A stretch of 64,000 nucleotides of DNA from Bryobacterales bacterium (GTDB lineage Bacteria; Acidobacteriota; Terriglobia; Bryobacterales; Bryobacteraceae), in assembly GCA_016789905.1 (NCBI GenBank), contig JAEUQC010000182.1:19418-83417 (forward strand), written 5' to 3'. Positions 52,501-59,801 of the stretch are shown here, piece by piece (position 1 is the stretch's first letter; every line of letters begins with the position of its first letter). The position numbers and the translations under genes were made by a program. Under the pieces are notes generated by a model. It was not told the DNA's origin. It worked only from the letters and a program-made list of their open reading frames with translations, and did no database searches.

Positions 52501-52966
52501 ATACTGCCAGGTTGCCCACGTTCCGGCCGTTCACTGGCAGTTCCACAATCCGCTTCTGTTCAATCACTTCGCCAATCGACGATTCGTCCGTCTTCAGCGC
52601 CGTGATCGCACCCGTTACTTCAACGCGTTCGGAAACCTGGCCCACCTGCAACGTAATGTCGGCGCGAAGTTTTTCGTTAATCTGCAGCACCAGTCCGCCC
52701 CGGTTGGCGGTCTTGAATCCACTTGCTTCCACGGTGATCGCGTACTCGCCAATGTCGAGCAATGGAAAGCTGTAGTCACCGGTTGAGGTTGATACGTCTT
52801 CGCGCTTAACCTGAGTGCGAATATTGGTTGCGGTTATTTTGGCGCCTGCGACCGCTGCGCCAGAGGGATCCGTGATGGTTCCCAAAATAGTCGTCGACGT
52901 GGTTTGGGCGAAACCAGTCGCGACAAAAGTGAGGGCAAGAACTGCCCCCAGGTAACGCTTCTGCAT
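49565..52966 (-). CDS. TonB-dependent receptor, Oar-like with carboxypeptidase-regulatory domain (copy B)
   Basis: 1133 residues from the ATG at 52966, chosen because GGAGG lies 5 bases upstream; the frame is open to 53038. Domain order is as in copy A: signal peptide, CarboxypepD-regulatory-like domain ('ILGTITDPSGAAVAGAKITA'), plug with 'KRIVELPVNGRNVGNLAVLQ' and 'IEEVKVFTGTYSAEYGFNSG', and a barrel ending in 'QIQFGLKLLW'. Divergence from copy A is wide, so it is not a recent duplication. The two receptors are transcribed separately: each has its own terminator. Confidence 0.92.
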   Translation of the reverse strand: MQKRYLGAVLALTFVATGFAQTTSTTILGTITDPSGAAVAGAKITATNIRTQVKREDVSTSTGDYSFPLLDIGEYAITVEASGFKTANRGGLVLQINEKLRADITLQVGQVSERVEVTGAITALKTDESSIGEVIEQKRIVELPVNGRNVGNLAVLQAGVMFGSRGGLDGQSGGGGGIPIPGQTIALVANGQREVSQHATLDGVVATEARVNTVPFSPSPEAIEEVKVFTGTYSAEYGFNSGAQLIMVMRSGTNEMHGSLFEFLRNDKFDAEDYFQNYFNTSSTRLRKQGIRQNQFGGVINGPVVLPKLYNGKDRTFFMFNYEGRRRSLPGAASSALLPTEEFRAGDFSQLLRIPTPVQLIDPINGTPFAGNILPASRISNTARALLPFWEKPQVAVANPQAGFNYTGTGPNKITDNQYFVKVDHSISTKDKIMGRYAMNKVDWLTYAGTSPQFSYLVLGRNDNIATQWIHVFSPAAVLETRYGFTRSKGDSFNPRANTDFNLAAIGMDGFRVVNDGNRPLTKREAGLPSINLANGLQGLAERDGGNGFDDNKLHQISSSLNLSFGRHNVKAGGEFRRVTLFRGAANVPRGAFTFSGNLTGHSFAQFMLGLPSATDTPEGLPLTDVLQNRMGFYVNDDWKVSRKLTVNIGVRWEYNTMAKDVQGLWRSAELRNGTYTYVPGDIRTQYNFYTPQKDMIMPRIGLAYRASDAWVIRAGYGIYYNVHQLNNYTILNLNPPLSGSANFSNDATNNRLVNPVNPLTFANPFGVINRSSAVSANVLNTDNYQPMVNQWSLDVQRRLPWDMALNVGYVGSGTAHLDNTVEANSPDPAFNTPTSSLQSRRPYQFINDNGVMRPLTRLRFLDSGANASYHGLQMTLQKRFQNGLSFSIAHTWSKTLMEGYGRNEGDGYNPNVYQNPRNRAADRGRVGFDVTHNVVSNFVYELPFFKTTTNTIAKHVLGGWQTNGVMTFRTGFPLTVTQGAITNTANVTIRPDRIGIGSISNPTVNQWFNPNDFRLVSCQNTALPELCRYGNSGVGILEGPGAKIVDFSLFKNFQIAERVKLQFRSEMFNLFNTPQFARPAGGLNTGGSFLPTRAADGSVNYPSQANQVRGVGAITSLVSPMRQIQFGLKLLW

Positions 52967-53062
52967 CAATGCCTCCAAAGCAATAGTTCCTGAACTCACA
53001 ACGGACCACCCGTCCCATATCGGACGATATACGGTCATTCGAGTCCGGATTAACGAATTTTA

Positions 53063-53779
53063 CTATTCTACCCGGAAAAGTTGCGAAACGGTTGCCAGCG
53101 CCGCCATCCCCGCCGTCTCCGCCCGCAACACGTTTGGCCCGACACTCCAAGCTTTCCACCCCGCCGCCAGCACCAACTCCCGCTCCCGCTCCGCCCATCC
53201 GCCCTCCGGCCCCAGCAGCAACGCCACGCTCTCCCCAGCCTGTAACGGCAATCCCGTCAACGCCGGTCCCTGCCGCGACTCATCCAGCAGCACCCGGTGC
53301 GACGCCTCGGTATTTACGGCCTCCCGCAGCTTTACCGCGTCCGCAATCACCGGCAGCGTCATCCGCCGGCACTGCTGGCTCGCCTCCAGTAAAATCCGCT
53401 CCCATCGCTCCTTCCGTTTCGGCGCCGCCTGCTCCAGTCCCCGCTCGCTCCGCTCCGCCACCACAGGCACAATCCGCGCCACATTCAACTCGGTAGCCTT
53501 CTCCAGCAGCCATTCAAAATGATCAAATTTAAATAAACTTGCCAGCAATGTTACCTCTGGAACGGGCGCCAGGTCCGGCAGCCGCTCCGTCACCCGGAAC
53601 ACCACCGAACTCTTCCTCGCCGTCGTCACCGTTGCCAGATAAAGGTGCCGGTTATCGGAGATTTCAAACTGCTGTCCCTCCTCCACCCGCAGAACGCGCA
53701 CCAGGTGCTGCGCCGCCTCACCGGTCAACTCAGCTTCTTCCCGCCGAACCTCCGGAACATAGAATAATCGCCGTGCCAT
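53063..53779 (-). CDS. rsmE: 16S rRNA m3U1498 methyltransferase
   Basis: 238 residues from the ATG at 53779; the longer open frame runs over ruvA and is not real. The family pattern is clear: 'HLVRVLRVEEGQQFEI' near the N-terminus, 'EKATELNVARIVPV', and the SAM-binding knot 'LLLGPEGGWAERE' with 'VGPNVLRAETAGMAALA'. It methylates U1498 of 16S rRNA. It is divergent from ruvA, with 18 bases between the starts. Confidence 0.94.
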   Translation of the reverse strand: MARRLFYVPEVRREEAELTGEAAQHLVRVLRVEEGQQFEISDNRHLYLATVTTARKSSVVFRVTERLPDLAPVPEVTLLASLFKFDHFEWLLEKATELNVARIVPVVAERSERGLEQAAPKRKERWERILLEASQQCRRMTLPVIADAVKLREAVNTEASHRVLLDESRQGPALTGLPLQAGESVALLLGPEGGWAERERELVLAAGWKAWSVGPNVLRAETAGMAALATVSQLFRVE

Positions 53780-53797
53780 GTAGAATGTGAGTTTACG

Positions 53798-54400
53798 ATG
53801 ATTGCCCACTTGCGCGGCAGCGTGCTGGAAAAACACCCGAATCTGGTCATCCTCGAAGCCGGCGGCGTGGGCTACGAAGTCCACATCCCGGTCTCGACCT
53901 TCACTCGCCTTCCCGACCTCGGCGTCGAAGCCAAACTTCGCATCCATATGCACGTCCGCGAAGACGCCATGCTGCTCTACGGCTTCCACACCCCCGAAGA
54001 AAAGCTGCTCTTCGAAAAGCTCATCACCGTCAGCGGCATCGGGCCAAAGGTAGCTCTCACCGCCCTCTCCGGCATCACCCCGGCCGATCTCGTCCAGGCC
54101 ATCCGCTCCGGCGATCTCGTTCAACTCACCCGCATCCCCGGCGTCGGCAAAAAGACCGCCGAACGCATGGTCGTCGAACTCCGCGACAAACTCGACATCG
54201 CCATCGCCGGTTCTTCCACGCCCGTCTCTTTCAACACCGCCGGCATCCTCTCCGAACTCGATCTGGACCTCATCAGCGCCCTCGTCAATCTCGGCTCGCA
54301 GCGCCCCGCCGCCGAAGCCGCCGTCCGCAAGGCCCACGCCGCCATCCCCGATGGCGACTTTGAAAAGCTATTCCGTAAAGCCATGGAGCTTGTCCGCTGA
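53798..54400 (+). CDS. ruvA: Holliday junction branch migration complex subunit RuvA
   Basis: 200 residues, normal length. N-terminal OB fold ('MIAHLRGSVLEKHPNLVILE'), two HhH motifs ('LITVSGIGPKVALTALSGI' and 'LTRIPGVGKKTAERMVVEL') and a C-terminal UBA-like domain that contacts RuvB ('LISALVNLGSQRPAAEAAVR'). It binds Holliday junctions and loads RuvB. The stop overlaps the ruvB start by one base (TGATG). No ruvC is seen in the window. Confidence 0.97.
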   Translation: MIAHLRGSVLEKHPNLVILEAGGVGYEVHIPVSTFTRLPDLGVEAKLRIHMHVREDAMLLYGFHTPEEKLLFEKLITVSGIGPKVALTALSGITPADLVQAIRSGDLVQLTRIPGVGKKTAERMVVELRDKLDIAIAGSSTPVSFNTAGILSELDLDLISALVNLGSQRPAAEAAVRKAHAAIPDGDFEKLFRKAMELVR

Positions 54401-55422
54401 TGCGCGACCGTGAACTCATCTCCGGCGCCGCCATGGATAGCGATAAGCAGTACGAGGCCGCCCTCCGCCCCAGCCGCCTTGCCGATTTCACCGGCCAGGC
54501 ACGCCTGAAAGAAAACCTCTCCATCGCCATCCAGGCCGCCCGCCAGCGCGGCGAAGCGCTCGATCACGTTCTGCTCTACGGCCCCCCCGGCCTCGGCAAA
54601 ACCACCCTCGCTAACTTGATCGCCGGCGAACTCGACGTCGCCTTCGATCAAACCGCCGCCCCCATCATCCAGAAGAAACTCGACCTCACCGGAGTGCTTA
54701 CCAACCTCCGCGATAAACAGGTCTTCTTCATCGACGAAATCCACCGCCTCCTCCCCGACGTCGAAGAGATTCTCTACTCCGCCCTCGAAGACTTCCGGGT
54801 CGACATCATGATCGGCACCGGCGCCGGCGCGCGCACCCATTCGATGGATATCCACCGCTTCACCGCCGTCGGCGCCACCACTCGCCAGGGCCTCATCAGC
54901 GCCCCTCTCCGCGGCCGCTTCGGCCTCGTCCTCCGGCTCAACCCCTACGACATCGCCGACCTCACCTCCATCGTTCTCCGCAGCGCCGGGCTCCTCCAAA
55001 TTCCCGTCGACGACATGGGCGCCGCCGAAATCGCCCGTCGTGCCCGCGGCACACCCCGCATCGCCAATCGCCTCCTCCGCCGCGTCCGCGATTACGCCCA
55101 AGTCCGCGCCGACGGCCGCATCACCCACTTGATCGCCACCACCGCTCTCGACCTGCTCGAAGTCGATCGCTACGGCCTCGACGAAATCGATCAGAAGATC
55201 ATGATGACGATCCTCGAAAAGTACTCCGGCGGCCCCGTCGGCATCAAAACCATCGCCGCCTCCATTGACGAAGAAGAGGCGACCATCGAAGACGTCTACG
55301 AGCCATACTTAATGCAACTCGGCTTCCTCGACCGCACGCCCCGCGGCCGCGTTGCCACTCGCCGCGCATTCGAGTACTTCAAAATCCCGCCCCCGCCCAC
55401 CGCGCAGCCCAATCTCTTTTGA
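54400..55422 (+). CDS. ruvB: Holliday junction branch migration ATPase RuvB
   Basis: 340 residues, standard length. Walker A 'GPPGLGKTTLANLI', Walker B 'VFFIDEIHRL', sensor 1 'AVGATTRQGLISAPLRGRFG' and the winged helix at the C-terminus ('FLDRTPRGRVATRRAFEYF') are present. The hexameric motor drives branch migration in recombination and repair. Coupled to ruvA upstream; its stop overlaps the folK TTG start. Confidence 0.98.
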   Translation: MRDRELISGAAMDSDKQYEAALRPSRLADFTGQARLKENLSIAIQAARQRGEALDHVLLYGPPGLGKTTLANLIAGELDVAFDQTAAPIIQKKLDLTGVLTNLRDKQVFFIDEIHRLLPDVEEILYSALEDFRVDIMIGTGAGARTHSMDIHRFTAVGATTRQGLISAPLRGRFGLVLRLNPYDIADLTSIVLRSAGLLQIPVDDMGAAEIARRARGTPRIANRLLRRVRDYAQVRADGRITHLIATTALDLLEVDRYGLDEIDQKIMMTILEKYSGGPVGIKTIAASIDEEEATIEDVYEPYLMQLGFLDRTPRGRVATRRAFEYFKIPPPPTAQPNLF

Positions 55423-55814
55423 CCACCGTCTATCTCGGTCTCGGCTCCAATCTCGGCGATCGCCACGCCCTGCTCAACGAAGCCATCCTCCGCCTCGAAG
55501 CCGAACAGGTCTACACCATTCGCCGCAGCACCATCATCGAAACCGCGCCCGCCTACGTGCTCGATCAGCCGCGCTTTCTCAACATGGTGATCGAAGCCCG
55601 CACGCCCCACTTCGTCTTCGAGCTCTTAATACGGACCCAAAAAGTCGAACGCGAAATGGGCCGCCGCAAATTCATCGACAAGGGCCCTCGCAATATCGAC
55701 ATCGACATTCTCTACTTCGGCAACCTCCGCCTCCACACCCCGCACCTCACCGTTCCCCATCCGCTCATCCACGAACGTCCTTTCGTCCTCGTCCCCCTGG
55801 CAGAGCTAAAATGA
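55419..55814 (+). CDS. folK: 2-amino-4-hydroxy-6-hydroxymethyldihydropteridine pyrophosphokinase
   Basis: 131 residues from TTG at 55419, overlapping the ruvB stop. The folate-pathway enzyme HPPK transfers pyrophosphate from ATP to the pterin. Seen: 'YLGLGSNLGDRHALLNEAI', 'FLNMVIEARTPH' and the metal-binding 'GPRNIDIDILYFG', 'PHPLIHERPFVLVPLAEL'. It is shorter than E. coli FolK (159) because the C-terminus stops right after the last motif. The stop overlaps the start of the cytochrome gene by 4 bases, making a run of four coupled genes. Confidence 0.93.
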   Translation: MTTVYLGLGSNLGDRHALLNEAILRLEAEQVYTIRRSTIIETAPAYVLDQPRFLNMVIEARTPHFVFELLIRTQKVEREMGRRKFIDKGPRNIDIDILYFGNLRLHTPHLTVPHPLIHERPFVLVPLAELK

Positions 55815-58324
55815 GCAAAGTGCAACGCCCACTGCTCGCCCTTTCTCTCGCCTCCTGCGCCCTGCTCGCACAGCCCATCGATTTCGTCAAGAACGTCGAG
55901 CCCATCTTCGCCGCCAAATGCTACGCCTGCCACGGCCCCTCGCAGCAGGTCTCCGGCCTTCGCCTGGATGACGGCGCCTCCGCCCTCGCCGGCGGCTATG
56001 GCGGCAAAGTCATCCTCCCCGGCAAGGCGGCCGATAGCTTGCTCATCCAACGCATCACCGGCGCCAACGGCCTCAAGGCCATGCCCATGGGCTCCAATGG
56101 CCTGCCCGCCGAACAGGTCGCCATCATCAAAGCCTGGATCGACCAAGGCGCCCCCTACCCCAACCGCGCCGCCGCCAAAGCCGCCCCGCCACAGTCCCGC
56201 CACTGGTCCTTCCAGCCCATTCGCAAGCCTGAAGGCAACATCGATTCTTTCATCCGCGCCGCCCTCGCCAAACAATCTTTGGCTCCCTCCAAAGAAGCCA
56301 CCAAGCCCACCCTTCTCCGCCGCCTCTCGCTCGATCTCACCGGCCTCCCGCCCACGCCCGAAGAACTCCAGGCGTTCCTCAACGACCTCGCCCCCAACGC
56401 CTACGAAAAACAAATTAATCGCCTTTTGTCGTCCCCCCAGTTCGGCGAAAAATGGGCCCGCCACTGGCTCGATCAAGCCCGCTATGCCGATTCCGACGGC
56501 TACGAAAAGGATTGGGCCCGCCCCTGGTCCTGGCGCTGGCGCAACTGGGTCATCGACGCCATCAATCGCGACATGCCCTTCGATCAGTTCACTCGTGAAC
56601 AACTCGCCGGTGACCTGCTGCCCAACCCCACCGTCGAACAGAAAGTCGCCACCGGCTTCCACCGCCATACGCTCACCAATCGCGAAGGCGGCATCGACAA
56701 CAATCAGTTCCGCTTCGAAAACGTAGCCGACCGCGCTGTCACCACCACCTCCGTCTGGCTCGGCCTCACCGCCGGCTGCGCCCAGTGCCACGACCACAAA
56801 TACGACCCCTATCGCCAAAAGGATTTCTACCAGATGTATGCCTTCTTCGATAACGCCGAAGAAGAGGATATCGACGCCCCCCTCCCCGGCGAAACCGGCC
56901 TCTGGCTCCGCAAAGCCGCCGAATACGAACAAAAACGCGAAGCCCTCATCGCCGAATACAGGGTCCGCGAAAAGCAGCCCGCCTGGGAAGTCGACATGCT
57001 CGACGCCTTCAAAAATCCCGGCCGCCGCACCGATTGGGACCTCGCCTGGGACTGCCTGCTGAAGCTAACCGACGGCGGCGACGGCGGCAAAATAATCAGG
57101 AAGCCCGTCGCCCGCCGTACCACTCGCGACAAACGAATTCTCGAAAATCACTTCATTCGCAACTACCATTTCGCCATCGGCCAAAAAGCGTACAAGGAAA
57201 TCAAATTCGACGAACTCGACAAGAAGTTAAAGGACCTCGAATCCGCCTACCCGCAACTCACCCAGGCCTACACACTGCTCGAAAACGAAACCCCGCAGCA
57301 GTCCTATCTCCGCATCCGTGGCGATTTCAAACAACTCGGCATCCCCGTCGAACCGGACACCCCCGCCTTCCTCCCGCCTCTCAAGAAACAAGGCGCCCGC
57401 GCCACCCGGCTCGATCTCGCCAACTGGCTCACCGCTCCCGAAAACCCGCTCACCGCTCGCGTCACCGTGAATAAAATCTGGCAGGAACTCTTCGGCCAGG
57501 GCATCGTCAAAACCGCCGAAGACGTCGGCGTCATGGGCGCCCGCCCCAGCCACCCCGAACTCCTCGATTACCTTGCCGCCAAGTTCAAAGACGAAGGCTG
57601 GAGCCGCAAACAGATCATCCGCGAAATCGTCACCTCCGCCACCTATAAACAGTCCTCCGAGGCCCGTCCCGAACTCACGGAGAAGGACCCCGAAAACAAG
57701 TGGCTCGCCCGCCAATCTCGCATCCGCATGAATGCCGAATCCATCCGCGACGCTGCTCTCTTCTCCGCCGGCCTGCTCGATCTCAGCAAGCTCGGCGGCC
57801 CCAGCATTAAGCCGCCGCAGCCCGATGGCGTCACCTCCATCGGCTACGCCCGCGGCACGAAGTGGGAAGTCTCTCCCGGCACCGAACAGTACCGCCGCGG
57901 CCTCTACATCCATTTCCAGCGCACCACGCCCTACCCGCTGCTCATGAACTTCGACGCGCCTCGCTCCACCACCGCCGCCTGCCGCCGCCTCCGTTCCAAC
58001 ACCTCCCTGCAGGCGCTCAATCTCCTCAACGATCCGGTCTTCCTCGAAGCCGCCGAAACCCTCGCCCTCCGCGTTCTCCGCGAAGGCCCCGCCGCCAATA
58101 AGGATCGCATCCAGTTCGCCGCCCAACTCGTCCTCAACCGCGCCGCCACCGCCGCCGAAGTCGAACGCCTCTCGCAATACCTCGATCAACAGCGCACCGT
58201 CTTCGCCAATGAAAAGACGCTCCCCGTCCACCCCGTGCCCAACATCGAACGCGCCGAACACGCCGCCTGGACCGGCTTGGCGAGCGTGCTCTTCAACCTT
58301 GACGAATTCGTCACCCGCGAGTAA
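55811..58324 (+). CDS. PSCyt1-DUF1549-DUF1553 protein (planctomycete-type cytochrome)
   Basis: 837 residues from the ATG at 55811; the longer open frame is not used. Signal peptide, then a planctomycete cytochrome c domain with CYACH at residues 37-41. DUF1549 follows ('SLDLTGLPPTPEELQAFL', 'HWLDQARYADSDGYEKDW', and a second haem-like CAQCH), then DUF1553 ('PLTARVTVNKIWQELFGQGI', 'ATRLDLANWLTAPENPL'). These proteins are common in Planctomycetes and Solibacter-type Acidobacteria, next to a DUF1501 partner as here, and may act in glycan breakdown. Actual activity is unknown. Confidence 0.93.
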   Translation: MSKVQRPLLALSLASCALLAQPIDFVKNVEPIFAAKCYACHGPSQQVSGLRLDDGASALAGGYGGKVILPGKAADSLLIQRITGANGLKAMPMGSNGLPAEQVAIIKAWIDQGAPYPNRAAAKAAPPQSRHWSFQPIRKPEGNIDSFIRAALAKQSLAPSKEATKPTLLRRLSLDLTGLPPTPEELQAFLNDLAPNAYEKQINRLLSSPQFGEKWARHWLDQARYADSDGYEKDWARPWSWRWRNWVIDAINRDMPFDQFTREQLAGDLLPNPTVEQKVATGFHRHTLTNREGGIDNNQFRFENVADRAVTTTSVWLGLTAGCAQCHDHKYDPYRQKDFYQMYAFFDNAEEEDIDAPLPGETGLWLRKAAEYEQKREALIAEYRVREKQPAWEVDMLDAFKNPGRRTDWDLAWDCLLKLTDGGDGGKIIRKPVARRTTRDKRILENHFIRNYHFAIGQKAYKEIKFDELDKKLKDLESAYPQLTQAYTLLENETPQQSYLRIRGDFKQLGIPVEPDTPAFLPPLKKQGARATRLDLANWLTAPENPLTARVTVNKIWQELFGQGIVKTAEDVGVMGARPSHPELLDYLAAKFKDEGWSRKQIIREIVTSATYKQSSEARPELTEKDPENKWLARQSRIRMNAESIRDAALFSAGLLDLSKLGGPSIKPPQPDGVTSIGYARGTKWEVSPGTEQYRRGLYIHFQRTTPYPLLMNFDAPRSTTAACRRLRSNTSLQALNLLNDPVFLEAAETLALRVLREGPAANKDRIQFAAQLVLNRAATAAEVERLSQYLDQQRTVFANEKTLPVHPVPNIERAEHAAWTGLASVLFNLDEFVTRE

Positions 58325-58329
58325 TCCCC

Positions 58330-59751
58330 ATGAACTTCAACGCCATCCAAAAACGCCGCCAGTTCTTCCAGTCCCTCACCGGTGGCTTGGGCACCATTGC
58401 CCTCGGCGACATGTTCGCCCGCAACGGCTACGGCGCTGCACCGGCGCAGAACCCGCTCGCCCCCCGCAAGCCCCACTTCGCCCCAAAAGCCAAACGCGTC
58501 ATCTTCCTGTTCCAGGAGGGCGCTCCCAGCCAGATGGATCTCTTCGATCCCAAGCCCTTGCTCAAAGAGTGGCATGGCAAGTCGCTCCCGCCCTCGCTCA
58601 CCAAGGACATGAAGCTGGCCTTCATCAAGCCCACCGCCGCCGTCCTCGGCAGCCCTCGGACGTTCAAGAAGTACGGCCAGGCTGGCATGGAATTGTGCGA
58701 CCTCCTGCCGCACACCGCCTCCATCGCCGACGATATCTGCCTCATCCGCTCCATGCAGAGCGACCAGTTCAACCACCACCCCGGCCAGTTACAACTCTTC
58801 ACCGGCCACAACCAGGTTGGCCGCCCCAGCATGGGCAGTTGGGCCCTTTACGGCCTCGGCAGCGAGTCGGAGAACCTGCCCGGCTTCGTCGTGCTCTCCA
58901 GCGGCGTCGGCACCAGTGGCGGCACGGACAACTTCTCCAGCGGCTTCCTGCCGTCCACTTACTCCGGCACCCAGTTCCGCGGCTCCGGCGATCCCATTCT
59001 CTATCTCACCAATCCCACCGGCATCAGCGACAAAACGCAGCGCGCCCGTCTCGACGCCATTCGCGACATGAACGGCCTGCACCAGTCCCAATCCGGTGAC
59101 GAAGAGATCAACGCCCGTATTCATTCCTACGAACTCGCCTACCGCATGCAGTCCAGCGCGCCCGAACTGCTCGACTTTTCCAAGGAGTCCCAGGCCACGC
59201 TCGACATGTATGGCATCGGCAAGGAGCCGAACGCCTACGCGACCAACTGCCTGCTCGCCCGCCGCATGGTGGAGCGCGGCGTCCGTTTCGTCATGCTGAT
59301 GCACGCCAGTTGGGATCACCACTCGGGCATTAACCAAAACCTGCCCAAACAGACCAAAACCACGGACCAGCCCTCCGCCGCGCTCATCAAGGATCTAAAG
59401 CAGCGCGGGCTGCTCGAAGACACGCTGGTCGTCTGGGCCGGCGAGTTCGGCCGCACGCCGATGTCGGAAATGCGCCGCCCCGAAGACGCCGAAGGCGCCG
59501 GCCGCGACCACAACCCCAACGGCTTCTCCATCTGGATGTCCGGCGGCGGCGTCAAGACCGGCCAGGTCATCGGCAAGACCGACGATTTCAGCTTGAACAT
59601 CCTCGAAGACAAGGTGCACATTAACGACCTGCAGGCTACCATCATGCACCTGTTAGGCTTCGATCATACCCGCCTCACTTATCGTTTCATGGGCCGTGAG
59701 TTCCGCCTAACCGACGTGCATGGCGAATTGGTGAAGAAGATATTGGCGTAG
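58330..59751 (+). CDS. DUF1501 protein, sulfatase/phosphatase-superfamily-like
   Basis: 473 residues starting 5 bases after the cytochrome gene. A basic N-terminus and hydrophobic stretch ('RRQFFQSLTGGLGTIALGDM') look like a Tat-type export signal. The body belongs to DUF1501, distantly related to the alkaline-phosphatase/sulfatase fold: 'VIFLFQEGAPSQMDLFDPK', 'DTLVVWAGEFGRTPM', 'DHNPNGFSIWMSGGGVK'. It is the standard partner of the DUF1549/DUF1553 protein. Substrate unknown. Confidence 0.92.
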   Translation: MNFNAIQKRRQFFQSLTGGLGTIALGDMFARNGYGAAPAQNPLAPRKPHFAPKAKRVIFLFQEGAPSQMDLFDPKPLLKEWHGKSLPPSLTKDMKLAFIKPTAAVLGSPRTFKKYGQAGMELCDLLPHTASIADDICLIRSMQSDQFNHHPGQLQLFTGHNQVGRPSMGSWALYGLGSESENLPGFVVLSSGVGTSGGTDNFSSGFLPSTYSGTQFRGSGDPILYLTNPTGISDKTQRARLDAIRDMNGLHQSQSGDEEINARIHSYELAYRMQSSAPELLDFSKESQATLDMYGIGKEPNAYATNCLLARRMVERGVRFVMLMHASWDHHSGINQNLPKQTKTTDQPSAALIKDLKQRGLLEDTLVVWAGEFGRTPMSEMRRPEDAEGAGRDHNPNGFSIWMSGGGVKTGQVIGKTDDFSLNILEDKVHINDLQATIMHLLGFDHTRLTYRFMGREFRLTDVHGELVKKILA

Positions 59752-59801
59752 CCAGTATCGCCATTGACTTTGCAGTTCGTGGCTCGTACCTTGGCGCTAA
59801 G

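Noticed and set aside
53063..54337. 424-residue version of RsmE
   Set aside because: The extra N-terminus lies antisense to ruvA; the RsmE family begins at the ATG at 53779.
54121..58261. Several long minus-strand ORFs opposite ruvB, the cytochrome gene and DUF1501
   Set aside because: Gly/Ala/Glu-rich shadows created by GC-ending codons on the coding strand.
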